64,000 nucleotides of DNA, taken from contig CAMDLR010000006.1 of assembly GCA_945901845.1 (NCBI GenBank), forward strand, positions 19,410 to 83,409, read 5' to 3'. The translations under genes and the position numbers were made by a program. The stretch comes from Sediminibacterium ginsengisoli (GTDB lineage Bacteria > Bacteroidota > Bacteroidia > Chitinophagales > Chitinophagaceae). Under the pieces are notes generated by a model that saw only the letters and a list, made by a program, of their open reading frames with translations, was not told the DNA's origin and ran no database searches. Below, piece after piece: positions 33,757 to 42,953 of the stretch (position 1 is the first letter of the stretch; every line of letters starts with the position of its first letter).

Positions 33757-35097
33757 ATGGATAAAGTTAAAGTTGGTTTTAATACAGCTTATTCTGTGGT
33801 TGTTGCAAACATGATTGGTGTAGGAGTATTTACCTCATTGGGTTTTCAATTAATTGGATTACAAAGCTATATATCAATTACGGTTTTGTGGTTATTTGGA
33901 GGTTTTTTAGCTTTAAATGGATCTTTTTGTTATGCCGAATTAAGTGCCGCTTATCCAAAATCTGGAGGAGAATATAATTTTTTAAGAGAAGCATTTGGCG
34001 ATCGGGTTGGATTTTTGTCTGGTTGGACTTCTTCAATAGTTGGATTTGCAGCTCCAATTGCTGCAGCAGCACACGCTTTTTCAAAATACTTTATTGACAT
34101 GAGTAGTTTCAGTATTAATCCAATTTATATCTCAATCCCATTAATATTAATTTTAACAGCTGTTCATTGTATTAGTTTATCTCATAGTTCGATTCTTCAA
34201 ATATTTACTTCTTTTTCAAAAATTTTATTATTGGTATTGTTTATTGTTATTGGTTTTATAGCAGTATTCTACAGTAAACAAAATTCTATAGGAACCACTA
34301 ATTTAGTGGTCGGGAATTACAAGCAAGAAATGTTATCCCCTGCATTTTGGATTGGTTTGATTTATGTCTCATATGCTTATTCAGGATGGAATGCATCATC
34401 TTATATTATCGATGATATAAAAAATCCTCAAAAGGTAGTTCCAAGATCTATTTTACTTGGCGTGGTATCAGTAATTGTAATTTATACCTTACTAAATCTT
34501 GTTTTCTTATTATCAAGTAAACAAGATCAATTGGTAGGAAAAGAAGATTTTGTTTTTGATGTTGCAAAAAATTTATTTACAAAAAATGGAGCCATTTTAA
34601 TTTCTTCATTAATTTCATTCTTTTTAATTTCTTCCATTGGCGCTTTAATAATGGTAGGCCCAAGAGTTATACATACTATATCACAAGACTATCCTTTTTT
34701 CTCGTTTTTTATTAAAAGCAATAAAAACGGCATTCCATATAGATCAATAATTACACAGTCTTTTATTGCAATAGTAATATTGTCAACTAGTAGTTTTGAT
34801 TTTATAATATCTACAATGGGTTTAATCCTTTGTCTTTTCACAACACTTACATCAATTGCTGTAATAATACTACGTTATAAATCTCCGCAGCTTCACAGAC
34901 CTATTAAAGTTCCCCTATATCCATTACCACCAATTTTATATGCTGTATTTAATATTTGGATTATGTATTATGTTGTAACAGCTAAGCCTGAACAAGCAAT
35001 CTATTGTTTAGTATTTTTATTGATTGGATTAATAATCTATTATTTAGCTAGTAAGAAAAAAACAAGTTCTTCAACCCTTGCCAAATACTTTCCATAA
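33757..35097 (+). CDS. APC superfamily amino acid permease
   Basis: A 446-aa integral membrane protein with about 12 hydrophobic helices. The first helix carries the substrate-binding GVGVFTS motif, and AYPKSGGEYNFLREAFG is the conserved loop after helix 2. It probably imports or exchanges an amino acid with protons. It stands alone upstream of the envelope cluster. The 160-nt gap before it and the 197-nt gap after it show no clear regulatory element. Confidence 0.88.
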   Translation: MDKVKVGFNTAYSVVVANMIGVGVFTSLGFQLIGLQSYISITVLWLFGGFLALNGSFCYAELSAAYPKSGGEYNFLREAFGDRVGFLSGWTSSIVGFAAPIAAAAHAFSKYFIDMSSFSINPIYISIPLILILTAVHCISLSHSSILQIFTSFSKILLLVLFIVIGFIAVFYSKQNSIGTTNLVVGNYKQEMLSPAFWIGLIYVSYAYSGWNASSYIIDDIKNPQKVVPRSILLGVVSVIVIYTLLNLVFLLSSKQDQLVGKEDFVFDVAKNLFTKNGAILISSLISFFLISSIGALIMVGPRVIHTISQDYPFFSFFIKSNKNGIPYRSIITQSFIAIVILSTSSFDFIISTMGLILCLFTTLTSIAVIILRYKSPQLHRPIKVPLYPLPPILYAVFNIWIMYYVVTAKPEQAIYCLVFLLIGLIIYYLASKKKTSSSTLAKYFP

Positions 35098-35294
35098 ATA
35101 CTCTCTAAATAGTTGTATAAAATACTTTAATATATATTTCAATTATATTATTTAATGAAAATACACCAAAAACATAGTAGTTAATTCACATATGTAAAAA
35201 AAATAATTTAATTTTACTTTTTATGTGCATTAGGCGTTAATCTTAAATTTCCCCATTTCTATTCATAAAATACATTTAATCAATTTTATAGGTT

Positions 35295-36635
35295 ATGTTG
35301 AAAAAATCAAAATGGCTTTTATTTGCATCGTTACTCATTGCATTTGCTATTCTACTTTTCATTTTCAATTATTCAAATAAAAAAAAGGAACTTGTAAAAG
35401 ATAGAAGTAATTCATCTAAATTGACAACACGCAAGAACCTTGATTCATTGTCTATTGAAGAAATTAGAGCACGGTATTTGAACAATCCCTGTTATTTGGC
35501 TTTATTAAAAGATCCAAATATGTGGGAAAAAGATACAAGACCTGGGTTTGATTATAAGGATTTAATTAATGATTCTTTGTCAGGTAATCATCCATATAAT
35601 AATAGATTCATTGTAGGAGACTTTAACTCAATGCCACTAGATGGTAAAAAGATTGGTATATATGAAATTTATCCTAGTTTATCATCTCTTTCAGAATTTA
35701 AGTCTTACCCTAAAGAGCTTTTAGAAAAATTAGATACAATCGTTTATTCAGAAAATAATTTAAAAATTGTTTATGCTGATATAAAAACAAAATATGGCTC
35801 AAAGGCTGATCGCTTGATAAACTTTATTGAAAAGGTATGGAAGTATAAAATTATCCCGATTTCTAGAGAGTATTCAATTAATGGCGATAAAGTATATGCT
35901 GCTGGACAGGTAATGGTATTATGCGAAGCTTGTAGCGATACGCTCAAATTAGTTGGAAAATTTGCAACTTCAGCAAAAAGACAAGATTTCATGTTCAGAA
36001 CGGATGCCAATGGTAATAAGATTAAAGCAACTATAGAATATGCTCCTGTTGGAGATCGAAGAGGTTATTATGCAGGTCTTAATAGAATAACTAGTAAAAA
36101 TTGGGAAACAGAACGCTCTTATGATTCACTTGACATCGAACGTGACAATGAGGTAGGTGGAGGCAATAATAGAATTACTATTTATGATAGAAAAGTAGAA
36201 TTGCCCAATTTTTTATTGATACAGCCTGATAAGTCTTATCCGAAATCAATGAGACAAAATGGAATTCATGAAATTGCATTGAATTACCTACCTCGTGGGA
36301 TGTTGGGTACTCCTAATAGTATTGGATGTTTGAGGGTTTCAGATTTTGGATCGAAATTTTTTCGTTGGTGGGTACCACAAAATGCCAAATTATTCATTGC
36401 ATATAACGATAGCTTATATTTAAAAAAGCATGATTCTAATCCAATGTCTTATTTGCCATTTAAAAACCAAACAGACGGAGATAAATTTAGAAAATGGATA
36501 AATATAAATTATCCTGATTTTGCAAAACGGTTTGACATTAGTATTGATGGTGATTATAAGAATGGGTTTATCATTGATGGATATTACTTCTTTAAGAAAG
36601 AGTATGATAATTATTTAAATAAAAATCAGAACTAA
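35295..36635 (+). CDS. L,D-transpeptidase (YkuD)-like protein with altered active-site motif
   Basis: A 446-aa membrane-anchored protein (helix about 7-24). Near the C-terminus the YkuD pattern is visible: H325, 16 residues, S342-I-G344-C345-L-R347. The usual motif is HX(14-17)[S/T]HGC, so the second His is replaced by Ile while Cys and Arg remain. The upstream region (GIHEIALNYLPRGMLGTPN) fits the catalytic sheet. L,D-transpeptidases form 3-3 cross-links or attach proteins to peptidoglycan. Its stop shares one base with the start of the LytM gene (TAATG). Confidence 0.65.
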   Translation: MLKKSKWLLFASLLIAFAILLFIFNYSNKKKELVKDRSNSSKLTTRKNLDSLSIEEIRARYLNNPCYLALLKDPNMWEKDTRPGFDYKDLINDSLSGNHPYNNRFIVGDFNSMPLDGKKIGIYEIYPSLSSLSEFKSYPKELLEKLDTIVYSENNLKIVYADIKTKYGSKADRLINFIEKVWKYKIIPISREYSINGDKVYAAGQVMVLCEACSDTLKLVGKFATSAKRQDFMFRTDANGNKIKATIEYAPVGDRRGYYAGLNRITSKNWETERSYDSLDIERDNEVGGGNNRITIYDRKVELPNFLLIQPDKSYPKSMRQNGIHEIALNYLPRGMLGTPNSIGCLRVSDFGSKFFRWWVPQNAKLFIAYNDSLYLKKHDSNPMSYLPFKNQTDGDKFRKWININYPDFAKRFDISIDGDYKNGFIIDGYYFFKKEYDNYLNKNQN

Positions 36636-37678
36636 TGGCTAAAAAAGGTATTTATATAATTTCTATTTTAATATTCTGTTTATTAATACAATCAGAAAAA
36701 ATTAATGCACTAAATATTAGTCCGTCAATTTTTAGTTTACATACTGATACAGTAATCAATTTAATAACAAAGGATACAGTATTTGAGGAGTCTTATCCAA
36801 AAGATTCCATAATTAAAAAAGAGCTTTATTCATTTAAAAAAAATTGGACTACAACAAAACCACTAGAAAGTGATAGCGCGTCGGCAATTTCTGAAAAGCT
36901 CCTTTCTGAAAATCCAATATTTTTAGAATACTGGGACAACACTCAAGTTTTTACTTATGAAAATCTTACCTATTCAGATTTACCACTAAAAATCGAAATA
37001 CCCTTAGTTAAAAATGAAGAAAAGTTTCAAATAACATGGTATGGAAACCTGAACTTTAAATACGGGTTGAGATGGGGGAGAATGCATCGGGGATTGGATT
37101 TATTTTTACGAACAGGTGATTCAGTAGTTTCTGCATTTAATGGAGTTGTGCGATATGCTAAATTTAATTCCTCTGGTTTTGGAAACTGTGTTGTAGTGAG
37201 ACATCTTAATGGTTTGGAAACTGTTTATGGACACCTAAGCAAAATCAGTGTATCTGAAAATCAATATGTACAGGCTGGAGAATTAGTAGGCTTAGGAGGA
37301 ACTACTGGCCGATCGAATGGACCACATTTGCATTTTGAAACACGCTATAAAGATTTTTCAATTGATCCAGAAACATTTGCCGATGTTCGAAGTAGTAAAC
37401 TACTATCAGAAACATTTGTCTTGTATAAAAGCGCACTTCAGGAGATACGATATCCGACGGCTTCAGTAAGCAAAAAGAAGATTAAATATTCAAAAAAACA
37501 ACCAGTTAAAAAGTCTAAGTATAAAAAAGCAACATCAAAAAAATCAATAAAAAGTAAACCAAAAAGCAAAAAAAAGCCTGTAACATCAAAGAAAACAGTA
37601 AAAAAACCTACAGCTAAGAAACCGATAAAAAAATCGACTTCAAGCAATAAAAAGCCTATTAAAAAAAAGAAAAAATAA
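36635..37678 (+). CDS. M23 (LytM) family peptidase with lysine-rich tail
   Basis: A 347-aa exported protein; the N-terminal helix (about 6-19) is a signal or anchor. The LytM zinc site is complete: H151 and D155 in RMHRGLDLF, H200 in VYGHLSK, and H231/H233 in GPHLHFETR. After residue about 278 the protein ends in about 70 residues of Lys, Ser, Pro and Thr, with very high positive charge. It probably cuts peptidoglycan stem peptides; the tail may bind the anionic wall or outer surface (inference). It is coupled to the YkuD-like gene by a 1-nt overlap. Confidence 0.88.
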   Translation: MAKKGIYIISILIFCLLIQSEKINALNISPSIFSLHTDTVINLITKDTVFEESYPKDSIIKKELYSFKKNWTTTKPLESDSASAISEKLLSENPIFLEYWDNTQVFTYENLTYSDLPLKIEIPLVKNEEKFQITWYGNLNFKYGLRWGRMHRGLDLFLRTGDSVVSAFNGVVRYAKFNSSGFGNCVVVRHLNGLETVYGHLSKISVSENQYVQAGELVGLGGTTGRSNGPHLHFETRYKDFSIDPETFADVRSSKLLSETFVLYKSALQEIRYPTASVSKKKIKYSKKQPVKKSKYKKATSKKSIKSKPKSKKKPVTSKKTVKKPTAKKPIKKSTSSNKKPIKKKKK

Positions 37679-37686
37679 AATTCTAA

Positions 37687-38844
37687 ATGAAAAACATATT
37701 TAAGCTATTCTTAATCATTGTATTATTTAATGCATGCAAAGGAAAAAATGATAGCAATTCGTCGGAAGAAAAGAAATCAAAAGTTAAGATTGATTATCAA
37801 GTTGATTCGTTATATAATAATTATGCCCAAAGAGTCGCTGCAAAAGACACTACGCCATTTAACGATATAGACCAATCTTCTCTTGTATCTTTTTATCATT
37901 TGCAAAATGATAAAATAAATCCAATTATTGAAAATAGATTAAGCCTAATTACTAATTGGAATCAAAGTATACTGAGCAGAAATAAAGTGTCAGATTCTAG
38001 TTTTGTTTTTTATCCATTTTCTGGTGCTGATTTTATTCATGCCTATTATTTATATCCGAATGCTTCTGAATATTTTATGTCAGCAATTGAAAATATTGGT
38101 GATATAGTTGACGTCACTAAACTAAACAAAGTAGAGTTTTTTGAGTATGTAAAAGATTTCGATACAGTAATGCGAGATATTTATATGCGCAGTTATTTTA
38201 TAACAAAAAATATGGAAGAAGATTTTAGTAAGAAAACAAAAATTAATGGCGTATTGCCAATTTTATTATGGTCTGCTGCTATGACCAATCATGATATCAT
38301 TCATGTTAAATATTTTATTATCGATAGTAGTTTCGAAAAAAAATATGTTGACTTATTTGCTAGAAATAAAAATAAATTGAGTGTAGAAATAAAATTATTT
38401 GACAAGACAAATAATAAGTTTCAATTATTAAACTATTATTCTGCTGATTTGTCAAATAATGGTTTAAGAAACTCTTCTAAATCATTAAAATTTATGAAAA
38501 ACTATATTTCTGATAGTTCTAATGGATTTGTTAAATCTGCTTCATATTTAATGCATTATGACTCATCGTTTAGTACTATCCAACAACTGGTTTTAAATAA
38601 AAATATGTATTTAGTACAAGATGATACGGGAGTGCCATTCAAGAAATTTGATTTGACTAAATGGAATATTGAACTGTATGGCGTATATGAGAAACCAATT
38701 AAAGATTTTTCTGAAACTTTGTATCAGAAATCATTAGATGATGCTTATCAAAATAACAAATACTATAAAGGTGGACTTAAATTTTCACTCGGTTACCATT
38801 GGAGCTCTAAAAACCAGAATCAATTAGTTGCAATCAAAAAATAA
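37687..38844 (+). CDS. lipoprotein of unknown function in the cell-wall cluster
   Basis: A 385-aa lipoprotein: MKNIFKLFLIIVLFNACKG, lipobox Cys 17. The mature part is mostly polar, rich in Asn, Lys and Ser, with NNYAQRVAAKDTTPF, FYPFSGADFIHAYYLYPN and, near the end, KGGLKFSLGYHWSSKNQN. I recognise no family. It begins 8 nt after the LytM stop, so it probably belongs to that operon. AT-rich codon use matches the surrounding 30-41 kb. Confidence 0.65.
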   Translation: MKNIFKLFLIIVLFNACKGKNDSNSSEEKKSKVKIDYQVDSLYNNYAQRVAAKDTTPFNDIDQSSLVSFYHLQNDKINPIIENRLSLITNWNQSILSRNKVSDSSFVFYPFSGADFIHAYYLYPNASEYFMSAIENIGDIVDVTKLNKVEFFEYVKDFDTVMRDIYMRSYFITKNMEEDFSKKTKINGVLPILLWSAAMTNHDIIHVKYFIIDSSFEKKYVDLFARNKNKLSVEIKLFDKTNNKFQLLNYYSADLSNNGLRNSSKSLKFMKNYISDSSNGFVKSASYLMHYDSSFSTIQQLVLNKNMYLVQDDTGVPFKKFDLTKWNIELYGVYEKPIKDFSETLYQKSLDDAYQNNKYYKGGLKFSLGYHWSSKNQNQLVAIKK

Positions 38845-38848
38845 TTTT

Positions 38849-39095
38849 ATAAAAAATGAAAATATTCAATATCCCGAATTCGTCATTGCTCAGTCAAAAA
38901 TGGAAACAGGTTGGATGAATTGTAAAGTGGCGTTCAAAATTTCCTGATAAAGATTACTATCATTTTCTGAAATACGTTAAGTATGCCACTGGGGATCCAT
39001 ACAATCGGTCTTTGAAGCATTTCGTAACATGGATTAATAAAAATTTAGTACTTCCTAGGTCTTTCGTTGAAATCGTTAAGTCAAGTGTGAACTAG
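38849..39095 (+). pseudogene. remnant of a glucosaminidase/FlgJ-like peptidoglycan hydrolase
   Basis: Right after the lipoprotein stop one frame reads NENIQYPEFVIAQSKMETGW, which resembles the catalytic-Glu region of glucosaminidase (FlgJ/Bax-type) domains, then stops at 38945. Another frame then reads KWRSKFPDKDYYHFLKYVKY and ATGDPYNRSLKHFVTWINKN to a TAG at 39093, resembling the end of such domains. The middle of the domain is missing, so an internal deletion plus a frame change is likely. The family match is by eye. Confidence 0.55.
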
Positions 39096-39100
39096 ATGAC

Positions 39101-39733
39101 TTATTTTTTCAAAATAAAAATAGCAATTTCTGTTTCTTCACCAGCAACACGAATTTTTTTTGTTTTGTGTATGTACGCGCTAAGTTTTTCAATAAAAGGG
39201 TTTGAAGATAACCGATTAGGTGTTGCTAGTATAATAGTACTGCCTTCATTTATAAATTTATCAATTAGTAAAGCTAAATTATTATGAGCAGCAGGTTCGT
39301 AATTGGTATCACTTAGTAAAATAGTATCTGCGTTTATATGCTCAGGCATATGATTCCAATCTAATACTGTTGCTACAACGTTTGTTATATTTAAATGTGC
39401 TATGTTTTTATTAGCAAGAGATATTGCTTCCCTGTCGTAATCCGAAATTATTATACTATTCGCCTTGTGTGCTATTGAAAATGACGGGAACCCAATGCCT
39501 GCACCAATTTCTAGCACATGTTTATTTTCTATCCAGTTAGGTTCTTCTTGTAAAAAAGCAACCATTGCCCTAGACGAGGCCCATATTTTAGCCCAAAACG
39601 GAAAAGGTAAATTCGGTTCTTGTAATTTTAACTTTTCGAATACTGGTTTAACTGCAGGAGCATCTGGTATCCACAGAGCAACTTCTGGACTTAATTGTTC
39701 AAGTATAATTGGATACACTATTCTACTTAACAA
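39101..39733 (-). CDS. class I SAM-dependent methyltransferase (METTL21/Nnt1-like)
   Basis: A 210-aa Rossmann methyltransferase. FPFWAKIWASSRAM is the family-16-type substrate-side motif, VLEIGAGIGFPSF is the SAM-binding motif I and ILLSDTNYEP is the post-II region (DxxY). Related enzymes methylate lysines of proteins such as chaperones or elongation factors. The start is probably TTG at 39733, which overlaps the end of the upstream serine hydrolase gene by 11 nt; no ATG precedes the core. Confidence 0.82.
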   Translation of the reverse strand: MLSRIVYPIILEQLSPEVALWIPDAPAVKPVFEKLKLQEPNLPFPFWAKIWASSRAMVAFLQEEPNWIENKHVLEIGAGIGFPSFSIAHKANSIIISDYDREAISLANKNIAHLNITNVVATVLDWNHMPEHINADTILLSDTNYEPAAHNNLALLIDKFINEGSTIILATPNRLSSNPFIEKLSAYIHKTKKIRVAGEETEIAIFILKK

Positions 39734-40874
39734 TTAAATTATCATATAAAGCGTTCACTGTTTTTCTAATTACAGTATTGAAACCATTACTATACCCAGG
39801 ATGACAACCATTACTAATTACTACTATTCCAAATTTTTCTTCTGGATTAAAAAACATAGCACTAAAAAGCCCATAGGCAGATCCTGTATGTCCAACCATT
39901 TTTTTTCCTTCAATTAATTTAGAAGTTGTTTCTATTGCAAATCCATAACTTCTATTATCTGAAAGGGGTGTTTGCATTTGAAGTGCACTATTTTTTGAAA
40001 TTATCCTTGCGCCGATGTATTTGCCATAGTTAGCATGCATCATCATATAAGTAGCTAAATCTGTAGCAGATATTTTCATACCGCCAGTTGGTGAAAATAT
40101 AGGTGTACTATACCCCATTTGATAAGCAGCTATTTCAGCAGATCTGGCTGCATAGGCATTAGGTGAAAGTATAAATTTTGCAGAATCAGTCCTGTACTCA
40201 TAAATATTTGCAAATCTTGTTTTATCTAAGTCATTTACATAATAACCCCCATATAATTGTAATGGTTTCAAAATATGATTTTGAATGTAGGCATCAAATC
40301 TTTCGCCACTTACTTTTTCAATAATAGTTCCAATCATATTAAAATTAAGGTTACAATACATATAGCCTTTACCGGGTTCGTAATTATTATAACACTTATC
40401 CCAATTTGCAGATTTTGCAGGGTTAATAGAATCGAGTGAAAAATAACCTTGATCATCATTAATAGATGAAAGGTGTGATAACATAAGCCTTAATGTAATA
40501 ACTGTTTCAGGAAATTTAGGGTTACGCACTTTAAATCCAACTAGTTCACTAACATCTTGGTCTAGACTAAGTTTGTTGGCTTCCAATAATTGCATGATAG
40601 CCGTTGCAGAAAAAGACTTTGAGATAGAAGCGATTCTAAAAATATTTTCATTACTAAGTGGAGTATTAGTTGCTGCGTCTTTCAAACCAAAAGATTGTGC
40701 GTAAATAATTTTATTATTTTTTACAACGGCTACAGATAGCCCTATAACAGGGGTTTCCTGCATAATTTGTCGAATGGCTGCCGCTACTTTATTTTCTTGC
40801 GCATTGCTTTTTAATGGAAAGTATAATGCACATAATGTGATAATTTGTAAGACCCACTTAATTGTATTTTTCAT
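39723..40874 (-). CDS. serine hydrolase (beta-lactamase class C/DD-peptidase-like)
   Basis: A 383-aa exported enzyme with signal peptide ending near KSNAQ (25). The active-site Ser is S83 in SISK (SxxK), the second motif is Y-C-N in GYMYCNLNFN and the third is HTG in VGHTGSAYG. Such proteins act as DD-peptidases, esterases or D-amino-acid amidases; beta-lactamase activity cannot be assumed. The methyltransferase gene overlaps its 3-prime end. Confidence 0.87.
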   Translation of the reverse strand: MKNTIKWVLQIITLCALYFPLKSNAQENKVAAAIRQIMQETPVIGLSVAVVKNNKIIYAQSFGLKDAATNTPLSNENIFRIASISKSFSATAIMQLLEANKLSLDQDVSELVGFKVRNPKFPETVITLRLMLSHLSSINDDQGYFSLDSINPAKSANWDKCYNNYEPGKGYMYCNLNFNMIGTIIEKVSGERFDAYIQNHILKPLQLYGGYYVNDLDKTRFANIYEYRTDSAKFILSPNAYAARSAEIAAYQMGYSTPIFSPTGGMKISATDLATYMMMHANYGKYIGARIISKNSALQMQTPLSDNRSYGFAIETTSKLIEGKKMVGHTGSAYGLFSAMFFNPEEKFGIVVISNGCHPGYSNGFNTVIRKTVNALYDNLIVK

Positions 40875-40938
40875 AGCAAATTGTATTAATTTTAATGCAA
40901 GAATTATAAATACAAGATACTGATTTAAAATTATTCAA

Positions 40939-41282
40939 TTGAGTAGAAGTAAAAACAAATGGCTAGTAGCTGCTACAAGTATTGGTTTTTTATATGCACT
41001 TGTATTATTGGTTTTTGCGGCAGATGTTTTTAGTAAAGAACAAAGTATTTCACAAAAGGTTTCTGATTTATTCTTGCATCTTGTGCCAACGGCGCTTGTG
41101 TTATTATTTGTAGTTGTTGGGTATAAATGGCCATTGATTGGCGCTATCATTTTTTTACTAACTGGCACAACTTATATATTTATAGGTGGTACAACATCCA
41201 CTGGACAGCCCATATTCTAATTGCGGGCCCTATCTTGTTGGTAAGCCTTTTATACGTAATAGCTTACAAATCAATCAAATAG
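40939..41282 (+). pseudogene. frameshifted small membrane protein gene
   Basis: The frame starting at TTG 40939 encodes three membrane helices (WLVAATSIGFLYALVLLVF, LHLVPTALVLLFVVVGY, WPLIGAIIFLLTGTTYIF) and stops at 41220. A second frame covering the end reads IHWTAHILIAGPILLVSLLY then VIAYKSIK to TAG at 41280, which looks like the missing fourth helix. The shift would lie near 41165-41195. Either a frameshift mutation or a sequence error is possible. The intact family is small Bacteroidota membrane proteins of unknown role. Confidence 0.55.
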
Positions 41283-41306
41283 ACTAACCTCTTTGAAATA
41301 TCACCT

Positions 41307-41330
41307 ATTAATCGTAATATTGCGATTAAT
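41307..41330. promoter_or_regulatory. palindromic operator in front of arsR
   Basis: ATTAATCG (41307-41314) and CGATTAAT (41323-41330) are perfect arms with an 8-nt centre TAATATTG; 22 of 24 positions are palindromic. It ends on the base before the arsR ATG, so a bound ArsR dimer would block transcription of its own operon. Confidence 0.75.
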
Positions 41331-41663
41331 ATGGGTGCCAGTAAAATCATCAATTATTCAGAAGCCGAGCTGCAAATAGCAAAATTTGCAAAAGCTTTAT
41401 CACATCCTGCACGAGTTGCCATCTTGCAACTATTAATTCAAAAGCAGTCTTGTATCTGTGGTGATATTGTAGATGAATTGCCTATTGCGCAATCTACTGT
41501 ATCGCAACACTTGAAAGAATTAAAACAAGCCGGCCTCATTAAAGGAAATATAGACGGCGCTTCTATTTGTTATTGTGTAGATACAGAGGTTTTGCAAACA
41601 GCTAACCAAATATTAAATAACGTATTAGCTGTATCTATTCTTACCCCTACATCTTGTTGTTAA
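41331..41663 (+). CDS. arsR: ArsR family transcriptional repressor
   Basis: A 110-aa winged-helix repressor. The metal-sensing CxC lies in [12 protein letters not shown] at the start of the recognition region, as in arsenic-responsive ArsR (ELCVCD). The DNA-reading helix is [16 protein letters not shown]. The C-terminus ends in a vicinal Cys pair (PTSCC) that could add an As(III) contact. It leads the ars operon, and the palindrome just upstream is its probable operator. Confidence 0.9.
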   Translation: MGASKIINYSEAELQIAKFAKALSHPARVAILQLLIQKQSCICGDIVDELPIAQSTVSQHLKELKQAGLIKGNIDGASICYCVDTEVLQTANQILNNVLAVSILTPTSCC

Positions 41664-41679
41664 ACTAAAAAATATAAAA

Positions 41680-42528
41680 ATGCAAACAGACGAACAACTT
41701 AAAGAAATTGTAAAAAATAAATACAGTGAAATAGCATTACAAGACAAAGAAACAAATATGTCTTCTTGTTGCGGTGCTGGCGGCTGTTCTACCGAAATGT
41801 ATAACATTATGTCTGAAGATTATACCACACTTGATGGATATACTGCAGACGCTGATCTAGGTCTTGGTTGTGGGCTACCTACACAATTTGCGCGTATTAA
41901 AAAAGGCGACCTTGTAATTGATTTAGGTAGTGGCGCTGGTAACGATTGTTTTATTGCTAGACATGAAACAGGTGAAACAGGAAAAGTAATTGGAATAGAT
42001 TTTACACCAGCAATGGTAAATAAAGCACGGGCCAATGCCGAGGCTCGTGGATTTAACAATGTAGAATTTAGACAAGGTGATATTGAAAATATGCCCATCA
42101 CTTCTAATGTAGCAGATGTCATTGTAAGCAATTGCGTTTTAAATTTGGTGCCTAATAAACATGGCGTATTTACTGAAATGTTTAGGGTGTTAAAACCTGG
42201 AGGTCATTTTAGTATTAGTGATGTAGTACTTGTAGGCGCCTTACCTGAAGGTTTACGAAAAGATGCTGAAATGTATGCTGGATGTGTATCTGGAGCTATT
42301 CAAAAAAATGTTTATCTCGAATTAATAAACGCCAATGGTTTTGAAAATGTAACCATTCAAAAAGAAAAAGCTATAGTAATACCTGATGATATTTTAGTTA
42401 GCTATTTATCAGCTGCCGAAATATCCGCATTTAAATCAGGTAGTACAGGAATTATGAGTATTACCGTATTTGCGCAAAAACCATTAGAAAATAAAACAGC
42501 CTGTGTGCCAGGCGGCGGCTGTTGTTAA
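41680..42528 (+). CDS. arsM: arsenite methyltransferase
   Basis: A 282-aa SAM-dependent enzyme that methylates As(III). The SAM motif is VIDLGSGAGNDC. The three catalytic cysteines expected in ArsM are present: C64 (GLGCGLP), C152 (VSNCVLN) and C202 (YAGCVSG). Extra cysteines occur near the N-terminus (SSCCGAGGCS, 28-36) and at the very end (CVPGGGCC), typical of As-binding tails. It follows arsR by 16 nt. Products may be volatile or exported methylarsenicals. Confidence 0.93.
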   Translation: MQTDEQLKEIVKNKYSEIALQDKETNMSSCCGAGGCSTEMYNIMSEDYTTLDGYTADADLGLGCGLPTQFARIKKGDLVIDLGSGAGNDCFIARHETGETGKVIGIDFTPAMVNKARANAEARGFNNVEFRQGDIENMPITSNVADVIVSNCVLNLVPNKHGVFTEMFRVLKPGGHFSISDVVLVGALPEGLRKDAEMYAGCVSGAIQKNVYLELINANGFENVTIQKEKAIVIPDDILVSYLSAAEISAFKSGSTGIMSITVFAQKPLENKTACVPGGGCC

Positions 42529-42539
42529 TAATTACATAG

Positions 42540-42953
42540 ATGAAAAATATTTTAGTATTGTGTACCGGTAATAGTTGCCGAAGTCAAATAGCACATGGTT
42601 ATTTAAAAACATTTGCAGCAGATAAAGCCAATGTTTATAGTGCCGGGGTAGAAACACATGGTGTCAATCCAAGGGCTATTCAAACCATGAAAGAGGATGG
42701 CATTGATATTTCTGGCCATACCTCAAATAATGTGTTAGAATATACAGATGTTGATTTTGATTTTGTGATTACGGTTTGTGATCACGCCAAAGAAGTATGT
42801 CCCTATTATCCAAGCAATGCTCAAAAATTTCATTATAATTTTCCGGATCCTGCAAAAGCAAGTGGTACCGAAGATGAAATTGATAGATCTTTTGTAGAAG
42901 TGCGTGAGATGGTTAAAAAATACTGTTTACAGTTTGTAAAAGAAAATTTATGA
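42540..42953 (+). CDS. arsC: arsenate reductase, thioredoxin-coupled (low-molecular-weight phosphatase type)
   Basis: A 137-aa enzyme that reduces arsenate to arsenite. The P-loop is C8-T-G-N-S-C13-R14. Redox cysteines C80 and C87 lie in TVCDHAKEVCP, as in the thioredoxin-linked Staphylococcus type. The last 4 nt overlap the next gene (ATGA). It supplies the arsenite used by ArsM. Confidence 0.92.
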   Translation: MKNILVLCTGNSCRSQIAHGYLKTFAADKANVYSAGVETHGVNPRAIQTMKEDGIDISGHTSNNVLEYTDVDFDFVITVCDHAKEVCPYYPSNAQKFHYNFPDPAKASGTEDEIDRSFVEVREMVKKYCLQFVKENL

